Source: Bog-877 sp049518775
GTDB lineage: Bacteria; Chloroflexota; Dormibacteria; Aeolococcales; Bog-877
Assembly: GCA_049518775.1 (NCBI GenBank)
Contig: JBEKRL010000019.1
Coordinates: 1-29,498, forward strand
Direction: 5' to 3'
DNA length: 29,498 nt
This document shows positions 1 through 8,097 of the stretch, piece after piece; position 1 is the stretch's first letter, and every line of letters begins with the position of its first letter. The position numbers and the translations under genes are program-made. The notes beneath the pieces were generated by a model, which saw only the letters and a list, made by a program, of their open reading frames with translations, searched no databases and was not told where the DNA came from.

Positions 1-481
1 CTCCGGCTGGGTCTACGTCGCCTTCATCGTGGACGTCTTCTCCCGGTATGTGGTGGGCTGGCAGGCCTCCCGTTCCCTTCGCGCCGAGCTGGCCCTGGAC
101 GCCCTGGAGATGGCGATCTGGGCCCGCCGGGGCGAGCAGCTGCAGGGGCTGGTGCGCCACTCCGACCGGGGCGCCCAGTACCTGGCGGTCCGCTACACCG
201 AGCGTCTGGTCCTGGCCGGCGCGGTGGCCTCGGTGGGCTCACGGGGCGACAGCTACGACAATGCCCTGGCCGAGTCCTTCAACGGTCTCTACAAGACTGA
301 GCTGATCCGACGACGGGGTTCCTGGCGCGGGCTCGACGACGTGGAGTACGCCACCTTGGAGTGGGTCGACTGGTTCAACCAGCGACGTCTCCACACCGAG
401 CTGGGGATGGTTCCCCCCGCCGAGTTCGAAGCCGCCCAGTACCATGAGGAGGCCCCAGCTCTGCTGGCTGTTTCCCACTAA
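1..481 (+). CDS. IS3-family transposase (OrfB), C-terminal part, 5' end outside window
   Basis: The reading frame is open from base 2, so the gene enters from the left; a GTG at 29 is internal, not the start. The product is the rve-type integrase core of an IS3 transposase, which cuts and joins element ends. The second catalytic Asp lies in HSDRGAQY and the catalytic Glu in DNALAESFNG, separated by exactly 35 residues as in the DD(35)E motif; the first Asp would be upstream. The C-terminal segment with WFNQRRLHTELG is also typical of the family. The stop is followed within about 30 bases by the element's terminal repeat, so this end of the IS looks intact. Whether the missing part is intact cannot be judged here. 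Confidence 0.9.
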   Translation, partial: SGWVYVAFIVDVFSRYVVGWQASRSLRAELALDALEMAIWARRGEQLQGLVRHSDRGAQYLAVRYTERLVLAGAVASVGSRGDSYDNALAESFNGLYKTELIRRRGSWRGLDDVEYATLEWVDWFNQRRLHTELGMVPPAEFEAAQYHEEAPALLAVSH

Positions 482-484
482 CCC

Positions 485-512
485 GAGTCTCTACAAAACC
501 CGGGGCGGTTCA
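485..512. repeat. Right terminal inverted repeat of the IS3-family element
   Basis: Read on the minus strand from 512, the sequence begins TGAACCGCCCCGGGTTTTGT and runs into the transposase stop region. The TG...CA terminus and the TGAACCGCCCC core are characteristic of IS3-family ends. The left repeat lies outside the window, so a target duplication cannot be tested. The element therefore ends at about base 512. Confidence 0.7.
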
Positions 513-945
513 CCCACCTGAGAGGGGCGTCTCGGGGCCGCCGGCCGGGGGACCTTTTCCCGCGACCTTGACCTGCTGCCTCCCCTGGCGGCCAGAGGTC
601 CAGCGGGCTCAAGGAGGAGGTTGCAGGGCGGCTCTCCGCCAGCGGCCTCTCGGGGGCGGAGGGCGATTCTGGTCAGTCCGGGGTCGGCGGAACCGGGAGC
701 GGTACCGGGGGCCCAATTGCTGGTCTTCTCGGTCCGAGACATCGCGGACAGGGGAATGAGGCGTTCGCGGTGATGGATTAGCCCGGCGCCCTGCTCGAGC
801 TTGACGATGCGCCCTGCTCGGTCCCTTGGGTGAGGGTCCCTGACAAGCTGCCCCGTGCCCCGAAGCGTCGGCCGGGGCAAGCTCCGGGTTGACGCATTGA
901 TCGCCGCTCCAGGGCCCGTCCCCAATTACGGGGAGTAGGGTCCCT
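513..945. other. Gene-poor interval; possible decayed MarR-type fragment on the minus strand
   Basis: No convincing gene is present. On the minus strand, around 776-850, an open frame reads LVRDPHPRDRAGRIVKLEQG, resembling the wing of MarR regulators (DPxDRRxxxVxLTxxG). No helix-turn-helix precedes it and the flanks are low-complexity Pro/Arg/Gly, so it is at best a relic. TTGACG at 889-894 has no good -10 partner. Confidence 0.25.
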
Positions 946-1938
946 GTGGCCTGCCGGGTCCGGAGCCCTCCGGCCGAGGCAGACAATGGGGACGTGGATG
1001 GTCCCGCCATGGCCGTTGGCGACCCGGTCGCTGAGGCGCCCGCAGGCCAGCCCGGGCTCAAGGTCTCAGGCCTCTTCCACCGCTTCGGCGAGCTGGTCGC
1101 CGTGGACGGCCTCACGGTCCAGGTCGGCCCCGGGGAGATCGTGGGGCTCGTCGGCCGCAACGGGGCAGGCAAGACGACGGCCATGCGGGCCGTGATGGGC
1201 ATCATCCGCCCCGAGAGGGGCGACATCAGATGGTCCGGCCACCCGGTTGGCCCCACGGATCGGCTGCGATTTGGCTACATGCCGGAGGAGCGGGGACTCT
1301 ACCCGCAGATGCGAATCCTTGACCAGTTGGCCTATTTCGCCCAGCTGCACGGACTCGCCCCGGCCACCGCCAGGGGAGAGGCCCATCGCTGGCTCCTCCG
1401 GCTGGGTCTTGAGGGCCGCGGGCTGGACCGGGTCGTCGCCCTCTCGCACGGAAACCAGCAACGGGTCCAGCTCGCGGTCGCGCTGGTGCACCACCCGGAG
1501 CTGCTGGTGCTGGACGAACCCTTCGCCGGGCTGGACCCCACCGCGGTGGACGCCCTCTCGGACATCCTCCGAGCCGAGGCCCAACGGCAGGCGGCAATCC
1601 TGTTCTCCAGCCACCAGCTCGAGATCGTCGAGCGGCTCTGCAGTCGCGTCGTGATCTTGGAGGAGGGTCGGGTCCTCGCCGCCGGCACCCTTGAGGAGCT
1701 GCGGGCTCGCCGCCCGCGGCAGTTGCGTGTGAAGGTGGGTGGATCCGCCGAATGGGCCGCCCAGCTACTCGGCGTTCAGGTGGTTCGGCAGGACGCGGAC
1801 GGCGTGGTGCTGCTCCTCGGGCCCGGCACGGACCCCCAGCTGATACTGAGGGCGGCCCAGGCCTGCGGGCCGGTGCAGCAGTTTGGCTTCGAAGCCAGTG
1901 GACTCGTTGACCTCTACCGGCAGCTGGTGTCGGCATGA
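946..1938 (+). CDS. ABC-2 type exporter ATP-binding protein (NatA-like)
   Basis: Cytoplasmic ATPase that powers the permease encoded next. Counting from GTG 946 (330 aa): Walker A GRNGAGKTT at 70-78, signature LSHGNQQ at 166-172, Walker B LLVLDEP at 186-192 and H-loop His223. A C-terminal extension of about 80 residues resembles the DUF4162 tail of NatA-type subunits. The start is uncertain: an in-frame ATG at 1009 removes 21 residues that lie before the conserved fold and is equally plausible, since neither site has a strong RBS. The stop overlaps the permease start in ATGA, so the two are translationally coupled. The substrate cannot be told; sodium, drug or peptide export are known for relatives. 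Confidence 0.92.
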   Translation: MACRVRSPPAEADNGDVDGPAMAVGDPVAEAPAGQPGLKVSGLFHRFGELVAVDGLTVQVGPGEIVGLVGRNGAGKTTAMRAVMGIIRPERGDIRWSGHPVGPTDRLRFGYMPEERGLYPQMRILDQLAYFAQLHGLAPATARGEAHRWLLRLGLEGRGLDRVVALSHGNQQRVQLAVALVHHPELLVLDEPFAGLDPTAVDALSDILRAEAQRQAAILFSSHQLEIVERLCSRVVILEEGRVLAAGTLEELRARRPRQLRVKVGGSAEWAAQLLGVQVVRQDADGVVLLLGPGTDPQLILRAAQACGPVQQFGFEASGLVDLYRQLVSA

Positions 1939-3128
1939 ACCGGATACCAACCACCCGCCTGATCGTGCAACGAGAGGTCGGGGAGCGGCTGCACAGCCGC
2001 TTCACCTGGGCCATGGCTGCGCTGACTGCCCTGTTCGTGGTGGCGATCATCGTCGTCCCGGCAGTCTTGCGCCAGCCAACGCAGCCGACGGTCGTCGGAC
2101 TGGTCGGCCCATCGGCCGAGGCACTCGCGCCAGCGCTTCGGACCACCGCCAAGGCCGCCCGGGTGGCCATCAGGATCGTGGACGTGAGGGGCAGTACCGA
2201 GGCGAGGTCCGAGGTGGCCAAGGGGTCCCTCGATGTCGCCCTCAGCCTGGGCCCTGACTCGGCGCGGGCAGAGGTCAAGAGGACACTCTCCCCAACCATG
2301 GCCGCGCTGTTGCAGGCGACGGTTGACCAGGCCCATCAGAAGCGCGCCCTCAGCGAGGCGCGGATACCCCTGTCGAAAGTGCTGCCCGCTTTGCAACCCG
2401 TGCCCTTCTCGACAAGAACGCTTGACCGCGTTACCGCCGACCAAGCCGCACGAGATGTTGCGGCGATTGCTGCTGGCTTGCTTCTCTATGTCAGCCTGGC
2501 TCTCTATTCTGGAGCGGTCGCCAGCGGCGTCGCTCAGGAGAAGACCTCCAGAACCGCGGAAGTTCTCCTTGGAGCTGTCCGGCCGAGTCAGTTGATGAAT
2601 GGAAAGGTTCTGGGCATCGGTGCGTGCAGGCTGGGCCAGCTGGGAATCGCCGCCGTGGCTGGACTCATCGCCAACGCAGCCGCACGTGAGGCTGTCATCC
2701 CCTCCACGATTTGGCTTCTGCTACCAGCGATTCTGCTGTGGTTCGTGTTGGGATTCGCACTTTACGCGTTCGCCTGCGCGGCCGCGGGAGCCATGGTGGC
2801 ACGCCAGGAGGAGGTCCAGGCCGTGACCATGCCCCTGCTGATGCCCCTGATCGTCGGGTTCCTGCTCACCTACGCTGTCGCCTTCTCCTCTCCGAACACG
2901 TTGTGGCTTCAGGTGCTGTCCTTTCTCCCCCCACTGGCCCCCATGCTGATGCCCGCCCGGCTGGCCATAGGGCAGGTGGCGGCCTGGCAGATGCCAGCAG
3001 CCGTGCTCATCATGGTCGTCTCCATCTACGGGACCGCGCGCCTCGCGGCTCGAATCTACGCCAGCTCGCTTGTTCGCGGCGGGGCCAGACTCAGCTGGCG
3101 GGCTGCCCTGCGCTTGGGGGGCGAGTAG
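1935..3128 (+). CDS. ABC-2 type permease (NatB-like)
   Basis: Membrane partner of the preceding ATPase (397 aa). One membrane segment near residues 24-45 is followed by an outside domain of roughly 120 residues and then a C-terminal block of about five hydrophobic segments from about 170 onward, the NatB/ABC2_membrane_3 arrangement. The loop EKTSRTAEVLLGAVRPSQLM after the second segment matches the family's conserved cytoplasmic coupling loop (EKxSRxxEVLLxxVxP). The ATG lies within the ATPase stop (ATGA). Function as an exporter is firm; substrate is unknown. Confidence 0.9.
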   Translation: MNRIPTTRLIVQREVGERLHSRFTWAMAALTALFVVAIIVVPAVLRQPTQPTVVGLVGPSAEALAPALRTTAKAARVAIRIVDVRGSTEARSEVAKGSLDVALSLGPDSARAEVKRTLSPTMAALLQATVDQAHQKRALSEARIPLSKVLPALQPVPFSTRTLDRVTADQAARDVAAIAAGLLLYVSLALYSGAVASGVAQEKTSRTAEVLLGAVRPSQLMNGKVLGIGACRLGQLGIAAVAGLIANAAAREAVIPSTIWLLLPAILLWFVLGFALYAFACAAAGAMVARQEEVQAVTMPLLMPLIVGFLLTYAVAFSSPNTLWLQVLSFLPPLAPMLMPARLAIGQVAAWQMPAAVLIMVVSIYGTARLAARIYASSLVRGGARLSWRAALRLGGE

Positions 3129-3166
3129 GTCGGCTGAGCCCGCCATCTCGATCTCGATGTGAGCCA

Positions 3167-3185
3167 CGGGCCGAGCCTGGGCCCG
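3167..3185. terminator. Possible GC-rich hairpin after the ABC operon
   Basis: CGGGCC and GGCCCG form a six-base-pair stem with a seven-base loop about 40 bases after the permease stop. There is no T tract, so termination is only a suggestion. Confidence 0.25.
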
Positions 3186-3401
3186 GGCCCGCTGGCCCCG
3201 ATCCGGCGCCGGCTTGGTCCGGGGGGTTTGGCCGCCAAGTTGGAGCCTGAATCAGGGTGACGGCGATGGTCGGGCCGAGTCGATCCCGGTCGCTGCGACG
3301 TGACCGACCTTGGGGCAGTTGGGGGCAGGTGCTCGCGACCCCGGGGGATCCACCTGTTGCAATGGGGGAAATCGTCCGTCCGGCGACTGTGAGGGCTTGA
3401 G

Positions 3402-3407
3402 TAGGAT
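3402..3407 (+). promoter_or_regulatory. Candidate -10 element for a leaderless pnt transcript
   Basis: TAGGAT stands seven bases before the GTG at 3415, the geometry expected if transcription starts at that GTG. No -35 hexamer is recognisable 17 bases upstream. It overlaps the ATG at 3406, so using this promoter would make GTG 3415 the start. Confidence 0.35.
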
Positions 3408-4557
3408 GGCTGCCGTGAGGTTCGCTGTCCCCTGTGAGAGCGTCGAAGGAGAACGGCGGATCCCGGTCAGTCCGGACTCGATCGCCCGCCTCAAGCCGCT
3501 CGGCTTGGAGGTGTGCGTTCAGGCCGGGGCGGGGGTGGAAGCCGGCTTCTCCGACGCTGTCCTCGAGGAGGCGGGCGCGGAGATCGCGCCGGACCTGGCC
3601 CACTGCCTTGAGGGGGCCGGGATGGTGTGCAAGGTGCAGCCGCCCTCCGCCGAGGAGGCGGCCGCGCTGCCCGAGGGGTCGGCGCTGATCAGCTTCCTTC
3701 CCGCCTCGACGCCGCCCGACGTTGTCGCCCAGCTGGTGAAGCGGCGGATCACCGCCTTCAGCTTCGAGTTGGTGCCGAGGATCAGCCGGGCCCAGGCGAT
3801 GGACGCCCTCTCCTCCCAGGCCTCGATCGGTGGGTACAAGGCGGTGCTGGTGGGAGCTGCGCGCCTGCCCAAGATCCTGCCCCTGCAGATGACCGCAGCC
3901 GGCACCATCGCGCCCGCCCGGGTGCTGGTGATGGGCGCGGGCGTCGCCGGGCTTCAGGCCATCGCCACCGCCCGCCGGCTCGGGGGCGTGGTCGAGGCGA
4001 CCGATGTCCGGTCCGCGGTCAAGGAGGAGGTCCAGAGCCTGGGCGCCACCTTCGTGGAGATGGAGCTCGAGGCCCAGGAGGGCGAGGGGGGATATGCCCG
4101 GGAGCAGACCGAGGAGTTCCTCACCCGCCAGCGTGAGCTGATCGCCCAGAGGGTCGAGCAGAGCGACCTGGTGGTGACCACCGCTGCAGTGCCCGGCCGC
4201 CGGGCGCCGGTGCTCATCACCAAGGAGGTGGTGGAGCGGATGCGGACCGGCTCGGTGATAGTCGACCTCGCGGCCGACACTGGTGGCAACTGCGAGCTGA
4301 CCCGGCCCGGGGAGGAGATCCAGGTGGGAGGGGTCACCATCCTCGGCTGGCGCAACCTGCCTGCCACCGTACCCACCACCGCCAGCCAGATGCTGGCCCG
4401 CAATGTGGCTGCCATCGCGGGTCACCTGATCAAGGAGGGCAAGCTGGTGCTCGACTTCGAGGACGAGATCACGGGTGGGAGCTGTGCTGTGCACGATGGG
4501 GAGATTCGCAACCAGCTGATGCGGGAGGCCGCTGAGGCGGGGTCGAAGCCGTCGTGA
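3406..4557 (+). CDS. pntAA: NAD(P) transhydrogenase subunit alpha part 1 (NAD-binding domain dI)
   Basis: Peripheral, cytoplasmic NAD(H)-binding component of the proton-translocating transhydrogenase, which passes hydride between NAD(H) and NADP(H). Counting from ATG 3406 (383 aa), the RQD-loop residues known from the Rhodospirillum enzyme are present as R125, Q130 and D133 in RISRAQAMD, and the dinucleotide fold GAGVAGLQA is at 177-185. The start is either ATG 3406 or GTG 3415; the latter gives MRFAVPCES, which aligns best with family N-termini. The frame is open further upstream, but that part is not family-like. It overlaps pntAB by GTGA. The alpha chain is split into two genes, as in Rhodospirillum and many Gram-positives. 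Confidence 0.95.
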   Translation: MAAVRFAVPCESVEGERRIPVSPDSIARLKPLGLEVCVQAGAGVEAGFSDAVLEEAGAEIAPDLAHCLEGAGMVCKVQPPSAEEAAALPEGSALISFLPASTPPDVVAQLVKRRITAFSFELVPRISRAQAMDALSSQASIGGYKAVLVGAARLPKILPLQMTAAGTIAPARVLVMGAGVAGLQAIATARRLGGVVEATDVRSAVKEEVQSLGATFVEMELEAQEGEGGYAREQTEEFLTRQRELIAQRVEQSDLVVTTAAVPGRRAPVLITKEVVERMRTGSVIVDLAADTGGNCELTRPGEEIQVGGVTILGWRNLPATVPTTASQMLARNVAAIAGHLIKEGKLVLDFEDEITGGSCAVHDGEIRNQLMREAAEAGSKPS

Positions 4558-4859
4558 ACGCTCAGCTGGTCAACGAGATCTCGATCTTCGTTCTGGCGGT
4601 CTTCCTCGGCTTCGAGGTCATCTCCAAGGTTCCCACCATCCTCCACACCCCCCTCATGTCCGGGAGCAACGCCATCCACGGGGTGATCCTGGTGGGCGCC
4701 ATGGTGATCATGGCCACCGCCCACGGGGCAGTCCAGGACGTGGTTGGATTCCTGGCGGTGGTGCTGGCCACCATCAACGTCGTCGGCGGCTACGTGGTTA
4801 CCGACCGCATGCTGGAGATGTTCAAGAGCCGCAATCCCCGGGGACAGAAGCAACCGTGA
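4554..4859 (+). CDS. pntAB: NAD(P) transhydrogenase subunit alpha part 2 (membrane)
   Basis: A 101-residue membrane protein with three hydrophobic helices (about 8-25, 39-57 and 62-85), forming the first part of the proton channel domain dII. The conserved family stretch FEVISKVPTILHTPLMSG and the following NAIHGVILVGA are present. The GTG start overlaps the pntAA stop (GTGA), indicating coupled translation. Length matches stand-alone PntAB proteins. Confidence 0.95.
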   Translation: MNAQLVNEISIFVLAVFLGFEVISKVPTILHTPLMSGSNAIHGVILVGAMVIMATAHGAVQDVVGFLAVVLATINVVGGYVVTDRMLEMFKSRNPRGQKQP

Positions 4860-4932
4860 TGAGTTCTAGGACCACCGCTGCGTCGTTGGTCGCCCTCGGT
4901 TGCCGACCGAGGCCAGGGAGGGGGCTGGGCTG

Positions 4933-6327
4933 ATGCACCTCTCCTCGGGGATCACCCTGCTCTACCTGCTGGCGGCGGTGCTGTTCATAGTCGGCCTCCA
5001 CCAGCTGAGTTCCCCTCGTCATGCCCGCTCCGGCAACCTGGCGGCCGCCCTGGGGATGGGCATCGCCTTCGTCGCCACCATCTTCGTGCTGCACCATTCC
5101 GGGTTCAACCTGCTCCTGATGTCGATCGCCATCTTGATCGGGCTGCCGGTGGGGGCCATCGCCGCCCGGTCCGTGAAGATGACGGCGATGCCACAGATGG
5201 TGGCCTCCTTCAACGGAGTGGGCGGCGGTGCGGCGGCGCTCGTCGCCCTGATCGAGTTCATGAGGGTGCCGGCTGGTACGTCGGCCTCGCTGGTCCTGTC
5301 GATTTCGGTGGTCTTCGCGGTGGTGATCGGCGCGGTCAGCTTCGCCGGGTCTGCGATCGCCTTCACCAAGCTCCAAGAGATGATGCGAGGCACTCCAATC
5401 ACCTATCCCGGCCAGCAGCCGGTGAACGGCGTGGTGGCGGCCGCCATCGTCGTCATGGGGGTGCTGATCGTCGTCACCCACATCGGCGTGGCCGCCCTCT
5501 GGGTGCTGCTCGTGCTGGCGCTGGTCCTGGGGGTGGCGTTCGTGCTGCCCATCGGCGGAGCTGACATGCCGGTGGTGATCTCGCTCCTCAACGCCTTCAC
5601 CGGCCTGGCGGTGGCCGGCGACGGGTTCGTGGTGGGCAACCCGGTGCTGATCGTGGGTGGCACCCTGGTGGGCGCCTCCGGGAGCTTCCTCACCAAGATG
5701 ATGTCGGACGCCATGGGGCGTTCCCTGAACAACCTGCTGTTCGGCGCCTTCGGCAAGGTCCTGGTGAGCCCGGATGCCGTCGGCGCGGCGCAGCGGAGCG
5801 TCCGCTCCGGCACTGCAGAGGACATCGGCACCCTGCTCGCCTACTCCCAGCGGGTGATCATCGTCCCCGGCTACGGGCTCGCCGTGGCCCAGGCTCAGCA
5901 CGCCGTCCGCGACTTGGCCGATGCCCTGGAGAAGCGGGGCGTGACCGTGGACTACGCCATCCACCCCGTGGCGGGCCGCATGCCCGGGCACATGAACGTT
6001 CTCCTGGCGGAGGCCAACGTCCCCTACGAGCAGCTCAAGGACATGGACGAGATCAATGACTACTTCAAGTCCGCCGATGTGGCTCTGGTCGTCGGCGCCA
6101 ACGACGTGGTCAACCCGGCCGCCCGCAACTCGCCTGGCAGTCCGATCTACGGGATGCCCATCCTCAACGCTGATGAGGCCAAGAACGTCATCTTTATGAA
6201 GCGCTCGATGCGGCCGGGCTTCGCGGGCATCGACAACGAGCTGCTCTACGACCCCAAGACCACCATGCTCTTCGGCGATGCCAAGGACTCCCTGATCAAG
6301 CTGGTGGCCGCCGTCAAGGCGGCCTGA
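4933..6327 (+). CDS. pntB: NAD(P) transhydrogenase subunit beta
   Basis: Integral membrane subunit (464 aa) with about eight to nine N-terminal helices (rest of dII) and a C-terminal NADP(H)-binding dIII. The dIII motifs are clear: GYGLAVAQAQ near residue 313, HPVAGRMPGHMNVLLAEA, VVGANDVVNPAA and MKRSMRPGFAGIDN. ATG 4933 was chosen because AGGGAGGGGG lies just upstream; an in-frame TTG at 4900 would add 11 unconserved residues. Separated from pntAB by 73 bases but clearly the third gene of the operon. The enzyme probably supplies NADPH for biosynthesis. Confidence 0.95.
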   Translation: MHLSSGITLLYLLAAVLFIVGLHQLSSPRHARSGNLAAALGMGIAFVATIFVLHHSGFNLLLMSIAILIGLPVGAIAARSVKMTAMPQMVASFNGVGGGAAALVALIEFMRVPAGTSASLVLSISVVFAVVIGAVSFAGSAIAFTKLQEMMRGTPITYPGQQPVNGVVAAAIVVMGVLIVVTHIGVAALWVLLVLALVLGVAFVLPIGGADMPVVISLLNAFTGLAVAGDGFVVGNPVLIVGGTLVGASGSFLTKMMSDAMGRSLNNLLFGAFGKVLVSPDAVGAAQRSVRSGTAEDIGTLLAYSQRVIIVPGYGLAVAQAQHAVRDLADALEKRGVTVDYAIHPVAGRMPGHMNVLLAEANVPYEQLKDMDEINDYFKSADVALVVGANDVVNPAARNSPGSPIYGMPILNADEAKNVIFMKRSMRPGFAGIDNELLYDPKTTMLFGDAKDSLIKLVAAVKAA

Positions 6328-6338
6328 GAGGCGCCCTA

Positions 6339-6359
6339 GCCCCGCGCAGCGCTTGGGGC
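6339..6359. terminator. Possible terminator hairpin after pntB
   Basis: GCCCC and GGGGC flank an inner GCGC-A-GCGC pair with a small TT bulge, twelve bases after the pntB stop. There is no clear T run, so this is a weak call. Confidence 0.3.
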
Positions 6360-6855
6360 GGCTCCCGTGCCCAGGACCGGGTTCGATGCGGTAGCGGGGT
6401 CCATTCCAACTCCGCTCCGGGGCCGGATCGAGGCGCCGGGTGAAGGCGGTGGTAGCAACGGATCCCCCCGCGGGGGAAGGGCGCCAGTTGGGCGCCCGCC
6501 ACTCCTGGGCCTCGAGTTGAAGGCCTGGATCCCCCCGTGCCAGCGTCGACCGTCGGGTCCCCGGCGGAGTGACCACTCGGCCGGTCCGAGCCCGTTGGCG
6601 ATCCTTGCCAGATGGCGCTCCACGCCGGCCGGCTGGACTGGGCCGCGCGCCCGGCACGACTCGCGGAGATGGGCGAGTTCTCTGCCGCCTCCCTCTCGGT
6701 TGGCCTGGGCCGGTCCGCGAGCCGGCGGTGCGCGACTGGGAACCGGCCCGCACCGGGCGGGCCACCGTCCGGACCCCACGCCCTCCAGCTGGTCTCTGGT
6801 GGACAACCGATGCGCTCGAGCTGGTGTGCCACGGTCCCCAGGGCGCCGGCGCGGT
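6360..6855. other. Gene-poor interval downstream of pntB
   Basis: Open frames here are Arg/Pro/Gly-rich shadows of GC-rich DNA. The only structure seen is a 7-bp perfect hairpin GGGCGCC-AGTTG-GGCGCCC at 6479-6497. The stretch probably represents decayed sequence upstream or downstream of the gene relic that follows. Confidence 0.3.
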
Positions 6856-6993
6856 TCAGGCCACGCTGCGGCGCACGAACTCCGCGAAGCCGGTCGGCCG
6901 ACGACCCAGCAGCCAGCTGAGTACGTTGGGATTTCCCGTGATGCCATAGCGGCCGTAATGGAAAAGGAGCGCGTGCCTCCCCAGCCATCTCAT
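6856..6993 (-). pseudogene. C-terminal remnant of a probable NmrA-like NAD(P)-binding protein
   Basis: The minus-strand frame from ATG 6993 gives 45 residues ending YGITGNPNVLSWLLGRRP then TGFAEFVRRSVA and a stop. The pattern of a short loop, a 'vLxxLLGRxPxxFxEFvrr' helix and an immediate stop resembles the C-terminus of NmrA/atypical SDR proteins. The Rossmann fold expected about 200 residues upstream is absent; the adjacent upstream DNA encodes the Fur-type regulator instead. It is therefore read as a truncated relic. Alternatively it is a chance small ORF; family assignment rests on one motif only. Confidence 0.35.
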
Positions 6994-7027
6994 CTGGGGG
7001 GAACGGCCTTCGGCAGTGTGGGATCTA

Positions 7028-7552
7028 CTAGTCGCCCCCCCCAGTGGGCCTGGCTGACCGGGCGGCTCTGGGACGAGCTGCTCCTGAGGCGCCGCCCGGG
7101 CTGTGTTTGTTGGTCCCGGCGGCGCATGCCTCGCAGCGGCCGCGGAAGATCACCTGGGCTTCGTCGATGTCGGCTCCCGGCAGCTCAGCCTCCAGGCACG
7201 GAGTGACTCCGACGACACAGGGAATGTCGCGGACCGTGCCGCAGGTCCGGCAGACGAAGTGGTGGTGGGCATCGGAGCCAGCCTCGTAAAGCGCCGGGCC
7301 CGGCCCGGTCGCGGCGACTGTGACCAGCCCCGCGTCCGCCAGCGAGCCCAGGACGTTGTAGACGGATCCGCGCAGCATCGGCTCACCATCCGCTGCCAGA
7401 GCCAGCCTCACCTGGTCCGCCGAGTGGTGCCCCCCGTGCCCACGAAGAAAGCGCAGCACAAGGAGGCGGGGCCTGGTCGCCCGAAGCCCCGCCTCCCGCA
7501 CGTCATTCCCGAGCCGGTCGACGGTTAGGAGATCTGCTCGCGCAACATCCAC
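7028..7552 (-). CDS. Fur-family transcriptional regulator, PerR/FurA-like
   Basis: Metal-dependent repressor, probably peroxide- or iron-responsive. From GTG 7552 (174 aa) there is a winged helix (AGLRATRPRLLVLRFL at 21-36, recognition part SVYNVLGSLADAGLV at 63-77), the HHH cluster at 96-98, and two CxxC pairs, C101/C104 and C140/C143, that bind structural zinc in this family. The start is uncertain: GTG 7552 overlaps the dps 3' end by 28 bases, while GTG 7501 lies just after the dps stop and begins VREAGLRATR, closer to usual Fur N-termini. A Pro/Arg/Gly-rich tail of about 25 residues is extra. It is co-transcribed with dps and presumably represses the shared promoter. Zur or Fur function cannot be excluded. 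Confidence 0.88.
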   Translation of the reverse strand: MDVARADLLTVDRLGNDVREAGLRATRPRLLVLRFLRGHGGHHSADQVRLALAADGEPMLRGSVYNVLGSLADAGLVTVAATGPGPALYEAGSDAHHHFVCRTCGTVRDIPCVVGVTPCLEAELPGADIDEAQVIFRGRCEACAAGTNKHSPGGASGAARPRAARSARPTGGGD

Positions 7553-8004
7553 AGTTGCTTTTCCAGTTCGCGACCCAACTCGATGAGCACGTCCTGGCTC
7601 AACGCGTCCCCACTGTCGAGACGCCGCACCCGTCCGCGTACCCGATCGGCGATCGTGCCCATCCGGTCCGCGACCAGTCGCGCCGCGGTCGGCCCGTCGA
7701 GCTTGCCCTCCGGCATGGCCGGCAGGCCCGAGCTGGCGGCAACCGTGGCGGTGCGTCCGTCAGCTGCCACCCCGATCGCCTCGAGGCGCTCGGCGACGAC
7801 GTCCGCCGCCTCGCGGGCGGACCCTGAGATCTCGTCGAACTCCAAGTGCAGTGGCATGAAGAGTGGGCCGGTGAGGTTCCAGTGGGCTTGCTTGGCGATG
7901 AGGGAGAGATCGATCAGCTCGAGGAGCGTTGCTTGGAGCTCGGCGCTGGCACCGCCACTCGTTGCCGCCGGCACCGATCCGGTCCGAACCTCTGTGATGC
8001 TCAC
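7525..8004 (-). CDS. dps: Dps-like DNA-binding ferritin
   Basis: Miniferritin (159 aa) that oxidises Fe(II) with peroxide, stores iron and shields DNA. All ferroxidase ligands known from Listeria Dps occur with exact spacing: H41, H53, D57, D68 and E72 (AHWNLTGPLFMPLHLEFDEI and following helix). GTG 8004 was chosen because GGGAGG ends eight bases upstream at 8013-8018; GTG 8013 would place that RBS inside the coding region. First gene of an operon with the Fur-type regulator, whose frame overlaps its end. Expression probably rises when the regulator is inactivated by peroxide or metal change. Confidence 0.93.
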   Translation of the reverse strand: MSITEVRTGSVPAATSGGASAELQATLLELIDLSLIAKQAHWNLTGPLFMPLHLEFDEISGSAREAADVVAERLEAIGVAADGRTATVAASSGLPAMPEGKLDGPTAARLVADRMGTIADRVRGRVRRLDSGDALSQDVLIELGRELEKQLWMLREQIS

Positions 8005-8054
8005 GGCGACCACCTCCCCATTGGCCCAGGAGGCTCCTCTGCCGCCTGGACGTG

Positions 8055-8073
8055 ATTACGACAATGTCATTAT
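8055..8073. promoter_or_regulatory. Candidate operator 1 (GACA-N-TGTC palindrome over -10/+1)
   Basis: The palindrome centre GACA-A-TGTC is at 8060-8068; extended to nine bases per arm, seven of nine positions are symmetric (ATTACGACA / TGTCATTAT). It covers the -10 and start site of the dps promoter. Its size and symmetry fit a Fur/PerR-type box; binding by the adjacent regulator is inferred. Confidence 0.55.
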
Positions 8074-8097
8074 AGCGCGTTGTTTAGACACTGTCAA
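8069..8097 (-). promoter_or_regulatory. Consensus sigma-70 promoter of the dps-perR operon
   Basis: On the minus strand, TTGACA (8092-8097) and TATAAT (8069-8074) are both perfect hexamers separated by exactly 17 bases. Transcription should start near 8062, leaving a leader of roughly 55-60 bases before GTG 8004. A perfect promoter implies that control is mainly by repression. Confidence 0.88.

Noticed and set aside
6479..6497. GGGCGCC-AGTTG-GGCGCCC hairpin as a terminator
   Set aside because: It lies over 150 bases after pntB with no T run; GC-rich hairpins of this size are common by chance here.
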